In this document: piece after piece, positions 34,293 to 46,127 of the stretch
Position numbering within the stretch: the first letter of the stretch is position 1
How the letters are laid out: the number at the start of each line of letters is the position of its first letter
Assembly (NCBI GenBank): GCA_936432065.2
Contig: OW386287.2
Coordinates: 190,277,729 to 190,341,728 of the forward strand
From: Rutpela maculata
Taxonomy: Eukaryota; Arthropoda; Insecta; Coleoptera; Cerambycidae
Reading direction: 5' to 3'
DNA length: 64,000 bases
Position numbers and translations under genes: made by a program
Notes under the pieces: generated by a model
Database searches by the model: none
The model's input: the letters and a program-made list of their open reading frames with translations, nothing else
What the model was told of the DNA's origin: nothing

Positions 34293-35590
34293 TTAATCTT
34301 CGTCGTCTTCCATAGATTCGACATTCATGCAAGCTTGTCCGTGGCAAAGGTAACATATTGTGGAGCAACGTAAGCCTGCTCTTCTGCAACTGCACCTGTT
34401 TTCGCACCCCAATTTGCATGAACAAGAAATCAATTTCAAAACAGATTGGGGAACTGGTTCTTTAGTTCTCACAGTTGGGTTAATATGCCGCCAACTTTTT
34501 TCCATCTCCAATAAGTAGCTTCTAGCGTAACGTTTTTCCATGTTTGAATTTGGTAAAAAACTCGATACGAGTGTTGCCGAGCAGCAGCAGAAGTTGGTGG
34601 TAGTTTTGATAACATTACAGTATTGTTCGCTTTACCAAGTTTGTTAAAAGACATAAATCTCTATACATTTAGACTTTTTTCTGCGGAGGTAGAGTTGTAT
34701 AAAGTTAGAACAAATCGCCCTCCTATGTCTACAATTTCTTCACGACTAGCTTTTTCATTATTAAAAGTTTGCACGATGTCTTGTAAGTTATCTCTTCTAT
34801 TAAGCACATTGATTGCATTAACCTTTCCTTTGGAAAAAAAAACGCTGAGGTTGTGTCGCAACCGCTAATAGCGTGTGCAAAAAATATTGTTTCTTTACAG
34901 TTTTTTAAAAAAGTTGAGGATTGTAAATCTCTTGAACTGTAAATCCTTTTGCCGGTATTACCTTGTTTTTCTTTTAAAAATTTAATGTAATGTCTTTGTC
35001 GGAAGGAGAAAGAGCAATAAAAAGGACTTGCAGATCAATATCTTGCCCTACGACAACAGCTGTGTCGCACTTATAACATTTTCGATAGCAGTTTATACTA
35101 TTAATAAATCGGTGTCATCCGCAGCAACGAACACCTCGATTCCTTCATTACTAAATTTTTTCACTAGTTCTGCAATCAAACGTTCTTTGTTAAACAAATG
35201 ACTAAGAAACTTCTGTTGAGTTTCATCAAATATAATTTCAGGATAGGTTTTTTACAGTACCCGACTTTGTTGTTTTAGGCTCTTCATGCTGTTTGCATTA
35301 TCCAAATAACCATCGAACACGACAGTGACTCTATTATCATAATATTTTCTTATGTAACTAACGTAAGCGCTGTAAACGTTATTAAATTCTCCTTTTTTGG
35401 CCATATTACGTGGCGAAGCAAGTATCCTCCATCAATCACGTACCTACTTACTAATTTCGAAAATATGGTCTCGTTCTGGTATAAAGTTGCCTTGTTAGTT
35501 TTTCTCATTAGGCCTTTGTCATCGAAAAGGGAAAGAGGTACCGAAGCCAGTTCAAAACTAAAGCACGTTTTTAACCTCAGACTGGAATGA
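34293..35590 (-). pseudogene. FEN/XPG-like nuclease with Cys-rich tail, copy 2
   Basis: Read from 35590 downward in several frames: LFDDKGLMRKTNKATLY, SRYVIDGGYLLRHVIWPKK, VYSAYVSYIRKYYDN, VTVVFDGYLDNANSMK; then EVFVAADDTDLLIV, VVVGQDIDL; then FFAHAISGCDTTSA, KGKVNAINVLNRRDNL; then SLNV, PPTSAAARQHSYRVFYQIQ, WRWKKVGG; and the tail SCSCKLGCENRCSCRRAGL and CSTICYLCHGQACMN with acidic end. The Asp-rich blocks (FDG, ADDTD, QDID, GCDTTSA) align in order with FEN1/XPG metal-binding acids, and GCDTTSA...GK corresponds to the GCDY...G region. This copy keeps the acidic cluster lost in copy 1. At least four frameshifts and stops inactivate it. Known: uncharacterised, widespread protein family. Inferred: nuclease of a mobile element. 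Confidence 0.75.
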
Positions 35591-35602
35591 ATTGTGCAAA
35601 TA

Positions 35603-36045
35603 ATTCTTTAAAAATTGCGATTTTTTTAGAGGTGAGAGGGTGGGAGCGCTACATTTATTATAATTTTAAGTGGAGTTTAGTAGCTGCTGCTTTTGCGTTA
35701 AGCATTGAACTTTAAAGTAGATTATAGTAATGATTACAATTTATTGTGCCAACTGGAACTAACTCTTATATGTGCGCCTTATTTCCGACGGTACTGTTAA
35801 TTTTAGGGAAAAAAGTGTAGATACATTTTTCATAGAGAATTTTATAAGGAATAATTTTATATAGTAAAAAGTACACCGTTCCCGAGATAATCTAGAAAAC
35901 TTCAAAATGGGGGTGGAAACGACCTCCTAGGGGACGAAGCACACTATTTGGGGGTGGGAACTTTTCGGTTTACTAATTCTTATATCATCCTTCACATTTC
36001 CACCAATTTTCAAAACTTTCTGAATTTTGTCCGATATATTACAAC
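35603..36045 (-). repeat. right TIR of element 2, inner part
   Basis: Begins TCTTTAAAAATTGCGATTTT and mirrors the left TIR, with extra bases near the outer end (CAGAATTTTGTCCG-like) relative to it. Confidence 0.9.
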
Positions 36046-36057
36046 ATTAACTGTTAT

Positions 36058-36975
36058 GATGTGGGAGCTAAGTGGCTTTTTCGGATACTCATCGTTACAA
36101 GCATTTTCTATGCGCTGATTAATTCTATCGAACTTAAATAACGACAAAATAGATTTCTGGTATATGTCAGCCCGTCGAGTTGGCCATGGTTCAAGATATA
36201 AAAATCAGTGAAATTATATCATTGTTACAAAGCCAATTTTTTTTGTGTGTACACATTCTATGTTTAGAATGAATAAAATAAGATCGCCAAAAAGTGTGGG
36301 CCATCAGGGGCGCAACCAGTAAGGTCAAAGAGGTAAAAAAACGGAGTTATATAACATCATCGTTACAAACTTTTTTAAGGTTGAGCATGTTTATTTAAAT
36401 GTTTTGAACACAGAAAAAATTCCCAGAAAGAAACTCCCGTCAGTAAGGCTAGCCAGAAAGAAAATGTTTAGGATTTTTGAAGAAAATTGGATTTTTTCTC
36501 GCATATTTCATCTCAGAACTCTAAACTCATCGTTACAAGTTCTGGCTCCTTTTTAAAACGTAAATATAAGCTCCTACAACAATAGAATAGCCTTCCCGTA
36601 AAGTTCTTAGTGCCAACAAAAGTATCATAGGCTCTTAAATATACAGGAATTTAACACTTTCGGCTAACTTGACTCCGTACCGTGCCTCAGATGTATTGTA
36701 TCATTATTACCTTTCTGGCTACGCCTCCTGACGGCCCATACTTTCTGGCGATTTTATTTTATTCATTCTAAACATAAAATGTGTACACACAAAAAAAAAC
36801 AGCCTTGTAACGATAACATGATTTCACTGATTTTTAAACAGTGTTCGTGACGCTCCTGACAGGAGGTGCCCCGCCAGAAATCGATTTTATGAATCGTTAT
36901 CATCCATTAAACCATAAAAATATCTCAAAGTTCATAAAACGATGAGCTGCCGAAAAAGCCACCAAGCTCCCGCTC
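36058..36975. mobile_element. palindromic element in right TIR of element 2
   Basis: GGGAGCTAAGTGGCTTTTTC at the left faces AAAAAGCCACCAAGCTCCC at the right. Further mirrored blocks are CTCATCGTT / AACGATGAG, TTTAGAATGAATAAAATAA / TTATTCATTCTAAACATAAA and TGGGCCATCAGG / CCTGACGGCCCA. The middle (36320-36700) is unique. No gene. Related wording (CCAGAAAGGTCA, AAAACGGAG) appears near 56565. Confidence 0.75.
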
Positions 36976-36993
36976 TATTATTTTACTGAACTA

Positions 36994-38140
36994 TGGGGAA
37001 ACACTCCAGTTCTACCCAATTTATATTTTCAACCTACCCATAAATATAGGCTGCCAATGAAAAGTGACAAGCAGTTTCCCATGTCAGTACCAGTGTTATT
37101 CGGAGAAAATTAATTATGTTTTATCCATTCTTCATCTTTTCGACTAATATTATTTAGTACGAACAAGTCGTTAAGATAATAAGAGCTTTGTGGAACTGGT
37201 ACACTTGGAAACGACGAACAAACAGCAAAAGAGATGGAATATCTCCTTCTTGCAATTGTATCTTTTAATCGTGTTGATAAAATTAAAGGTATTAATTATT
37301 ATAAAATTAAGCTGTACAATAGATAAATTTTCAAACTCTCCTGTTAACCATTATTTTGAAAGATGGTAAATTGGTGATCCAATTATGGATACAATGACAC
37401 CGCCTTTCCTAATTTTAGTTTAGATAGTAGATTTCTACAATTTTTTGTTTGACACAGAATTGAAATACCAAAATTTTCGTAATCAAAATCTGAAATGTGA
37501 AAATCCTAAATAATCTGGAATAGTAATTTTTTTACGATTACAATACTTCTCTTCTGTAAGTGAGGAATATAAAGTATTTGCAAAATTATTTGCAAAAATC
37601 TCCCCTTTCTATTTGACACCTTCTATTCATTAATTAACTTATTCATTTCAGTGACCACTTTGTATATTTTTTTACCAAAATTACATCAGATTTTCATCCT
37701 TGTCAACTACGTTCCAGATATTATTGTCCTGTCGTTTTATTTTTTTAAAGTATCCAACCTACATATTTTTTATTAAGGTTTAAGTCTTTTTCTTGGCAAT
37801 AACGTGAACTACCTTAGTCCAATAAAATATCATTTTTCAAAAAAATAATTCCCGGCAAGCTGATTTTTTCAGGGTCGATGGAAGGGTGTCTCCCGAGTAT
37901 CCGACCAAAAGGTCACAGTCCACACCCCTTGCAGAGCGTTGCAATAGGGGTGGTTTCTTATTTTTTGTTTTTTTTTTAATTTTTTCCAGCTTGTACATAG
38001 TAATATTCTCTACAACTTTGCCTAATAAAATTTTTTTGTAACTTTGATTTTTGACGGTCCAGCGCCCATTATATGGGAAAACATTCACCATATTTATTTA
38101 CTATGGTTCAGGAAACATACAAACAAAAGGCTGAATAGCT
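36994..38140. other. gene-free stretch with dispersed repeat
   Basis: Bases 37390-37720 are the reverse complement of 26204-26545. Bases 37845-37905 (TTTTTTCAGGGTCGATGG, GTCTCCCGAGTATCCGACC) resemble 38140-38190. No gene. Confidence 0.55.
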
Positions 38141-38147
38141 GGTTTTT

Positions 38148-38232
38148 GCAGGGTTGATTGAGAACTGTCTCCTGAATCTCCAACCAATTTTTTTTTTTTT
38201 GGAGACTCAGGAGACAGTTCTCAATCAAATTC
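38148..38232. repeat. near-perfect hairpin
   Basis: GATTGAGAACTGTCTCCTGA on the left is matched by TCAGGAGACAGTTCTCAATC on the right around CCAA and a T run. The stem is about 27 bp with few mismatches. Confidence 0.9.
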
Positions 38233-39645
38233 AATCAATTTTATCCATCAAATATGTTTTTAAATATGACGCCAATAGACAGACACACAACAGGCATACA
38301 GACAGGCCCGGAATGGAAAAGAATAATTTTCGTACCTGCATCATCTGATATGGAGACATTTTGGAAAGTGATCTTTTCACGATTGTAATTAGCTACAAAT
38401 AATATTTTCCGAACCCTAGTCATAACTTTTTTGTTGTTATCGTCTCCATATACCCTAAATAAATAATTAGAAAATAATTGACTAATGCAATGCAACGTAA
38501 TGCAATTTAACATGACCAACGTATGCACCATATGACGATAACAAATTTTCATGTCCCGTTAAATTACGAATGGACTGTGTATAAGATGGCTCACAAACAA
38601 CAAAACACTTTCAAAATATTAAATGATAAACAAATTAACAAATGAATAATTGTCGTCACCTAAAATGAGAATAAGATGTCATTCCATGCTGAAAACTCTG
38701 ATTGATTTACTCGGATCTTTTCGGTCAACTCCGGCCTCTACAGGCGCAGTTTGATGTAGTAGGAACCATCGGTACGTTACAGTTCGAGCGCTAAGATTCG
38801 TTAATTTATTTTCAATTATATTTCGTTTTTATGTATGAAAATAACAATTTAAGAAAATAAAAATTAGTGATGACACATATGTGGATAAAGAGCTTTACTT
38901 TTAAAACAGAATCATCAAAATCGATCCAGTGGGAGCCGCTGGCTAAACCGGAAAAGAAAACGGATTGTGTTTTAAATATATATATAAGGCGTGCAATTTA
39001 AATCTGCAATTAAAAAACTGAAAAGAAAATAGCACCTGGACGGAAAAACTTCTAGCTTTTTTTGAGAAAACTTGCCAGTTTTTGCATGTTTTAAAAAACA
39101 AGGACAACAACACATAGACAATAATTAGTCATATTCTGCCATACAATGCGCTCTAGCTATCGGAAATTCGTCCTACAATCTATAGGTCAATTTTTTCATA
39201 GCTTATTAAGAAATAAGAAGAATTTATGACGGAATAAAAACTGTAATACAAAAATATAACTGTTCTGCAGTATTTTACGTACTATATTTTGTGTTGTAAA
39301 ATGATAACCGTACTGGAAGAAATGTGATACTTAATAGGAGAACAACGTTCACAGCAGCACCATCTTTGGAACTTTTTGCTTTTTCCCTTGCAATTACAAC
39401 ATATTCAGTTATATTAATGATTATTGGTCGTGTAACGATTTATTTCACTATCCGTTTTTACTATTACTAGTTTAGTAGTAGCGTTGGACTCTATTTTAGA
39501 TGGATAGATAAAAATGATTATCAAAAAAAATATATATACACTTTCATCTAAGTAACCATGAAACTTGCATTAATATGAAATAAAAAACTGCAAATCATAT
39601 TTTTTTTATAAAATGATATTAATAGGATAACGTATAAATTGATTG
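38233..39645. other. gene-free stretch
   Basis: Bases 38262-38375 (ACGCCAATAGACAGACACAC type) resemble 57395-57565, a dispersed repeat with a (GACA)n tract. Otherwise nothing recognised. Confidence 0.5.
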
Positions 39646-39649
39646 ATTT

Positions 39650-40095
39650 GCCAGCGTGCGGTAGGGATTGCTGCCCCTACCCCGATATACCGCTAGGCCG
39701 GCTGCGTCCACACTGGGTTGGATTTGGGCCATGCTTGTTGTGAGCAACGAACGCCACATGACGCATGGTATAGGTGTGTGGGATGCGCAGTGTAGGTGTT
39801 TGTAAAATGCGTTGCCGCATTGTGTCGTGGTATGAAGTGTTTATGCTCCTCCTCTTTTTTGGTTTCTGCGTTTGCGTCTTCAAAGAGTTTTCTGATTCTG
39901 GTAAAGCATGTGTCGTTGCCATTTCTTTATGATATTCATTTTTTCCCCTCGCTTTCCTTTACCAGTATGCTTTCAATTATTGTTCTCCACGTGTAGCATG
40001 ATTTCTCTGTTTTTAGTTTGTTGCTGTTCAGTATTAGCACTTTCTTCAGTAGATGTGTTGGGTACCTTCTCTGGACATGTCCCCAGTACATTTCA
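39650..40095 (-). pseudogene. possible LINE C-terminal remnant
   Basis: On the minus strand GHVQRRYPTHLLKKVLIL (with a start near 40090) and NIIKKWQRHMLYQNQ read like the region after the reverse transcriptase domain, where a 'GHV.R' phrase is common. A GC-richer tail reaches 39650. The match is weak and no catalytic motif is present. Confidence 0.3.
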
Positions 40096-41420
40096 TTCGT
40101 TTTCCCTCGTAATACAGGATGTAATTAATTTAATGTCATTAAAAAAAACTGGTAATGGGGACCGACTAGACAAACAAAAAACCTTTATGACTTTTTCCTT
40201 TAGGGGCACTTTGAAAAAAGCTGACCTAGGTCAACAATTTGAATATTAGGGTAGGAAACATTTGAGAACCACTGCCTTTCTGGGTCAACGGACGTGTAGT
40301 TATACAACTTTTTAATTGTCATAAAAAAGTGAAAGATTACCGACTCGTTCTCGCCGGCCCGCGGTTTCAAAGCAAAGAAGGGCAGCACCTTTGATGACCG
40401 CCTCAACCGAACCAATTATAAAAATGTAAATAATTCTTTTGCAGAACCGCAAGCAAATGATGGGCGTAGAGGTTTAAACACAGAATTTCTTTACATGTGT
40501 GTTTTTTTAATTTAAAACAAAATATTGGAGCTTTTATTGTTGTTTATAATTTATCGGATTTAAATGTGATTTATTAACACTTGTAACCTAAATGAGCGTT
40601 CTGGGTTAAAAGCTTAAAAAATGAGTAAGTATTGCATGACATTGGGAAATAAAGTGTTAGACGTCTGAGATACAGTAACAGAAAACAATTATGTGTATTT
40701 TAAGTTAGGAAAAAATCTGATTTATTTAACGAATTGCCAATCAGGTATCGAAAGCTAAAATATTCGATAAATCTAGAACTTACCTTAAATTGTTCAAAAT
40801 GACCTCCATCTGCATCAATACACATTTCGGCACGTCGAAATAAGGACATGCGCACTTCGGTCAACACCAAACACACTAAACTATCAACTAACGTTGTAAA
40901 TAAACAAAACATAAAAGAAAAAAACATGGTCCAAAATGCAAAAAGCAACACAAAAAGAACGAACAAGTAAGTAGTGTCTGTACGTAATCAAGAACTTAAC
41001 AACTTGAACGGTAAGTCAATACAAAAATCTTAACTGTAAATACGTGGCCCAAAACTCAAAAAGAACAAAAGCAACATACAAAAACAACGAACGGGTTGGA
41101 GGTGTGTACTTAACGAAGTGCCCACAGAAACTAAAATATTGCACAAGGGAGAGTATAGTCTTCTTCAGATCTACTAAGCACTCAGAAAATGCCGACGTCT
41201 TTCACCTTTACCGCTAGAGACCTTACCTTACCTACTTTTAAAAAGTCATAAAAAAGTGTGGTGATTATCAACTTGTGTCCTCGCCGACGCGCGGTCTCTA
41301 ACAAAAGAGCACGACACTTTGATAAAGCCATATTAGCATATTTGATGGTTAGAGGCGCCGACATACGCGAAGATAAAAGCCTATCCCAACATTCCAGCAG
41401 TTCTCAAACAATATTACTGA
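40096..41420. other. diverged direct repeats, no gene
   Basis: GTCATAAAAAAGTG followed by a TCGCCGNCNCGCGGT block occurs at about 40317-40370 and 41248-41295, a diverged direct duplication of 100 bp or more. A second short duplication (ACATGGTCCAAAATGC / ACGTGGCCCAAAACTC) lies at 40925 and 41042. Confidence 0.55.
40780..40875 (-). pseudogene. Tc1/mariner-like transposase C-terminal scrap
   Basis: The minus strand reads RMSLFRRAEMCIDADGGHFE. A closing 'R...CI...GGHFE.L' phrase is typical of the end of IS630/Tc1/mariner-type transposases and is also present at 48305-48370 (CIDVNGQHFEQL). No catalytic residues remain. Confidence 0.5.
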
Positions 41421-42118
41421 AATTCGGAATTTTTGTTTATTTTATTTTTTTTTTCTAAAACTATGGGCTTTAGACCCCATGTTATATAAGGTTTTTTGTT
41501 CGTTTAGTCGTTCCTCACCAGTTTTTTTAATGACATGAAACTGATTACACTCTGTATGTTGATGTTTTATGTAGTTGCTTTAGTCTTATTGTCTTTGGAA
41601 GTAGTTGGATGGTGTCCCACTCGGCTCTTCTCAGGTTTTTCTATGCATCGAATGTCCATGAGGTCAATGTGAAAGTTGTAGAGAATTTTGTTATTGCCCC
41701 GTTTTTAACTCTATATGTCACCGTTGGCAGTATGATGGCTATGTATATTCTCCTGATCAGGCCCCGTAGTGGTTTATTTTTCTCGGTAAACGGTATAATT
41801 GCCCTAAACTCTAGATGTCATTTTAATTCTCTCGTTTACAATTTCTCTCCTTTTCAGTTAATTTGTTAGATATGTCCCTATAGTCCAGAGAAATTAGCAT
41901 TTGACCTGTACAAAATTAGTAGAAATCTGAATTTTTGCACAGACGTTGTTTGAGGTGTCCCATACCCAAATCCACAAAAATTCCAACATGGCTACCGAGA
42001 TATTGAAGGTCAAAATTTTTTGCAAATATTTCGCGACCTATGCATCGGATGCCCATGAGGTCAATGTGAAAGTTGTAGAGAATTAAATTATCTATAAGTT
42101 GTCTTTTTTATTTTTTTT
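41421..42118. other. duplicated block, no gene
   Basis: CCATGAGGTCAATGTGAAAG with TTGTAGAGAATT occurs at 41658-41690 and again at 42052-42085, preceded by TATGCATCG in both, a direct duplication about 395 bp apart. Confidence 0.7.
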
Positions 42119-42195
42119 TGTCCAAAATTGGATTCAGCAGCTCAAAATACTTCAGAAAAGTTAGATTAGAACCTTAGGACAAGACCTTTTTTTTT
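42119..42195 (+). repeat. copy of the 9.2-kb hairpin arm
   Basis: TCCAAAATTGGATTCAGCAG, ACTTCAGAAAAGTTAGATTA and AGAACCTTAGGACA match 9272-9345. Confidence 0.8.
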
Positions 42196-43309
42196 GTAGA
42201 CCTGTGTTATTAATTATTATTTACGTGTGATGACAAAGGTCAGGGGAGGGAGGGGCGGGGGTAATAACCCCCAGCGGCCCTTTCTGGATCCGCCAGAGGT
42301 AGAATGCATGGCGCGTTTTTTTTACATGGTTTTCCCTGTGTATGTAGGCCTAATCCATGAAAGTTGCTTCGATTATTACATAAGGTACTCTATGTATTGC
42401 ATAAGTTGGAATATAGTACATTTGTTACTATTTGCATCTAGCTGCAATTCGTAGTAACTGCCTCTTAGTGTAAATGAATGGATCTCGTGTGTGGATGTAT
42501 GGCTGTTTCCGACAAGGTACCTACTTGACGAAACCTGCATGGTTTCAAGTGGTATTGTATATTACTATCAGTTTTATTTTTCCTCTTTTCGTTATCTACA
42601 CCTACATTATTGTATATTTTTTTATATACCTTTTACTTATTCTTCATTTCTGTAAAATCATACATTTGCATACAGTATAGCATCTATTGATAAACTATAA
42701 ATAAATATAGAATGCTACCCACGCGCAGGGTTTCCTTTGTGGGTCTACTTCTGTTTATTTGTCGTTTTCTATATACATTTCTTATTGTATTTTTTTCCCG
42801 TAGATTTACGGATATCAACTTTAAATGTTATGTATTTGTAAATGTTATACGAGATGAATAAACATTATTATTATTATTATGATTATTATTATTATTATTA
42901 TTATTATATACATTAATCCTACTCTGACTCATACTCAGCTTCATTGAGTTCCAACTCATTCTGTAAACTATCATCATAGTTAAGATTATAATCATTACTA
43001 TCATAAGAATCAGAATCCTCATCATCGGCATTGCCAATTTCATTGTCATTCATTGTTACAATATCTGAGCATTCGAAATCATCTATTTCAGCAGTAAGAA
43101 ATATTTTTTTATTTTTTTTTTTGATAGTAGTGCGGTATCTCATAGCTAAACGAAAACTTTTGTGTTACATTTTTGAATTATTTAGGTTTTAATATTATTC
43201 GACTAATCGACATTATTACCATTTTAGCTGATTTAGATACTGATATTATTTGATATTATTTTCCAACGGAAAGTAATAAAAATGGTACATAAAAAAAAAA
43301 TTAAACAAC
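42196..43309. other. gene-free stretch with (TTA)n microsatellite
   Basis: A (TTA)n tract spans about 42867-42907. An acidic minus-strand frame next to it (42919-43143) is low-complexity and not supported as a gene. Confidence 0.55.
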
Positions 43310-43811
43310 TTTTGCCCTCAGTTTGGAGCCCCTTTGAGCTGGCGCCCCGGGTGCATAAACGTAATCTGCAGACACATAAGGCATAGCCAAAATGATTCGG
43401 TAATACTCGGACATAATCGTCAACGGCTTATATGTCTCACTAGTTATTGGTAAAGTGGGGTCGTAGAATGTGCACAGAAAAGCCTCAAGCGTCTGCAATT
43501 AACTGATAGTTTTATAGCTTATTTTTTTCCAATTATGTCAATATAACAAACACATGAAATTTTATAAGAATAGTATTTTAATTCATATTTTTATATCTAA
43601 AAGTAAAAAATCTAGAGGTGTTTAAAACTGTTGCAAAATAAAATAAACACACAGCCCATCGCCTGCAAATGTAGTAAACTGCAGACGTACCAGGATAACT
43701 ACGTCTGCACTTTACTCTCGTTTTCATTGGTCCTATTATTCTTAAACACCTTATACCTTATGCGTCTGCAGATTACGTATATGCCCCCCCCCTCCCCCGG
43801 GTCGCCCGGCC

Positions 43812-46127
43812 CACAGTGGCGAGAAATGCCAGTGTTCCACCCAAATTACTCTATAGGTCGTAAATTTTAAGTTATTGAGACATTCTTTTTTTTTAAATGT
43901 TCGTTTTGAATTTACCTATCGATCCCTCTAGCCGGATTTTGAAATTTCATTTTTCATTTCTTTTAATTTTTAATAGAAAATCATATTTTTACAAAAAAAT
44001 ACTGTTTTTTCTATTAAATTTATTCTAACGGGCCGTAAATTTGAGTTTTCGTAACAAATTTTTTTTTAATTCTTCGTGCTTTAATCAGCTATTGATCTGT
44101 CTAGATGAATTTTTGATTTAGTTGTTGACAACTGTCAAAATTACTGTCAAATATAAAAAAATACGATTTTTAGATAAATAATTCATACAATAACAGATTG
44201 GTGTTCAGAAAAATATATATAGTGTTTTCAATGTACCTGGTTCCGAAGTTGACAGGAAAATATGTATTTCTAAATTTGGCAGCTGCCATAATTGTTGTCA
44301 AATTTCCAAAGATAGATGGAAGAGCTTATTAATTTTAAAAATACCCTGGAAATGTATAGAAAAATAGATGTATATTGTTTTTGATCTGTTTGGTTTAGTA
44401 ATTGACAGGAAAATATGAGTTTTAAATTTGGCAGCTGTCATATTTGCTGTCAATTTTCAAAATATGGAGGTAACACTTTATTAATTTTAAAAATGCACTA
44501 TAAATGTATAGAAAAATAGATATATATTGTTTTTAAACTGCCAGATTTAGTAGTTGACAGGGAAATATGGTTTTTAAATTTGGCAGCTGCCATAATTGCT
44601 GTCAAATTTCAAAAAATAGAAGTTAGAGCTTATTAACTTTAAAAATACCCTGTGAATATATAGCAAGACGGATACAAATTGTTTTTAATGTACCTGGTTC
44701 CGCAGTTGATAGGAAAATGTGATATCTAAATTTGGCAGCTGCCAAATTTAAAAATAACATTTTCCTGTCCGTTCATAAATCAGGAAGATAAAAAATAATA
44801 TATATCTATTTGTCTACACATTCAAAGGGTATTTTTGAAAATAATAACTTCTAATCTGCACACCTTAAAACTTGACAGCAATTATGGCAGCTGCCAAATT
44901 TAAAAATTATATCTTCCTGTTACTTACGAAACCAGATAGATCAAAAATAATATACATCAATTTTACTATACATTTATAAGGTATTTTTAAAGTTAATAAG
45001 CTCTTACCTCCATGTTTTGAAATTTGACAGCAATTATGTCAGCTGCCAAATTTAAAAATGGTATTTTCCATCATTTATGAAATCAAACAGATCAAAAATA
45101 ATATATATATCTATTTTTTTATACATTTATAGGGTGTTTTTAAAATTTATAAGCTCTTACTATATTTTGAAATGAGACAGCAATTATGACAGCTGCCAAA
45201 TTTAGAAATCATATTTTCCTGTCAACTTTGGAACCAGGTACATTAATAACAATTTGTATCCGTTTTGCTATATATTCACAGGGTATTTTTAAAGTTAATA
45301 AACTCTAACATATATTTTTTGAAATTTGACAGAAATTATGGTAGCTGCCAAATTTAAAAACCATATTTCCCTGTCAACTACTAAATCTGGCAGTTTAAAA
45401 ATAATACATATCTATTTTTCTATACACTTATAGTGCATTTTTTAAAATTAATAAGGTGTTACCTCCATATTTTGAAAATTGACAGCAATTATGACAGCTG
45501 CCAAATTTAAAACTCATATTTTCCTGTCAATTATTAAATCAAACAGATCAAAAACAATATATATATCTATTTTTCTATACATTTACAGGGTATTTTTAAA
45601 ATTAATAAGCTCTTCCAATTATATCTTTGTAAATTTGACAACAATTATGGCAGCTGCCAAATTTAGAAATACATATTTTCCTGTCAACTTCGGAACCAGG
45701 TACATTGAAAACACTATATATATTTTTGTGAACACCAACCTGTTATTATATGAATTATTTATCTAAAAATCGTATTTTTTTATATTTGACAGTAATTTTG
45801 ACAGTTGTCAACAACTAAATCAAAAATTCATCTAGACAGATCAATAGCTGATTAAAAGACGAAGATTTGAAAAAAAAAAAATTGTTACGAAAACTCAAAT
45901 TTACGGCCCGTTAGAATAAATTTAATAGAAAAAACAGTATTTTTTTGTAAAAATATGATTTTCTATTAAAAATTTAAAAAAATGAAAAATGAAATTTCAA
46001 AATCCGGCTAGAGGAATCGATAGGTGAATTCAAGACGAACATTTAAAAAAAAAGAATGTCTCAAGAACTTAAAGTTTACGACCTCTAGAGTAATTTGGGT
46101 GGAACACTGGCATTTCTCGCCACTGTG
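43812..46127. mobile_element. palindromic element with Transib/RSS-like ends
   Basis: The ends are CACAGTGGCGAGAAATGCCA and its complement ending CACTGTG, flanked on both sides by CGGCC (43807-43811 and 46128-46132). A CACAGTG-type heptamer with a 5-bp GC-rich duplication is the signature of Transib transposons, the relatives of RAG; this is established knowledge of the superfamily. Arms are 926 and 1389 bp around a centre at about 44738 (AAATTTGGCAGCTGCCAAAT). Each arm contains tandem units of about 153 bp with GACAGGAAAATATG and GGCAGCTGCC. There are three on the left and six on the right. No transposase, so it would be a non-autonomous, trans-mobilised element. Confidence 0.85.
44223..45735. 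repeat. inverted tandem array of about 153-bp units
   Basis: The motif GGCAGCTGCCATAATTG or its complement recurs at about 44276, 44427, 44580 and the centre 44731, then at 44883, 45035, 45186, 45339, 45489 and 45648. Units point inward from both sides. Spacing is 150-158 bp throughout. Confidence 0.9.

Larger units (their letters stand above)
33729..36993 (-). mobile_element. long-TIR element 2 with FEN/XPG-like gene
   Basis: Inverted repeats 33729-34161 and 35603-36045 enclose a minus-strand nuclease pseudogene. Shared blocks are GTTTTGAAAATTGGTGGAAA, TAAGAATTAGTAAACCGAA, GTGTGCTTCGTCC, TAGATTATCTCGGGAACGGT and TTATAAAATTCTCTATCAAA-like sequence. The left tip TAGTTCAGTAATATA is matched at the right only after a 0.9-kb palindrome, by TATTTTACTGAACTA at 36979-36993, so that palindrome apparently landed in the right TIR. 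TA at both tips may be a duplication. TIR sequence is unrelated to elements 1 and 3. Confidence 0.75.

Noticed and set aside
42919..43143. Acidic 74-codon frame rich in D, E, N and S
   Set aside because: Low-complexity translation beside a (TTA)n tract. It could be an N-terminal piece of a transposase, but nothing supports it.
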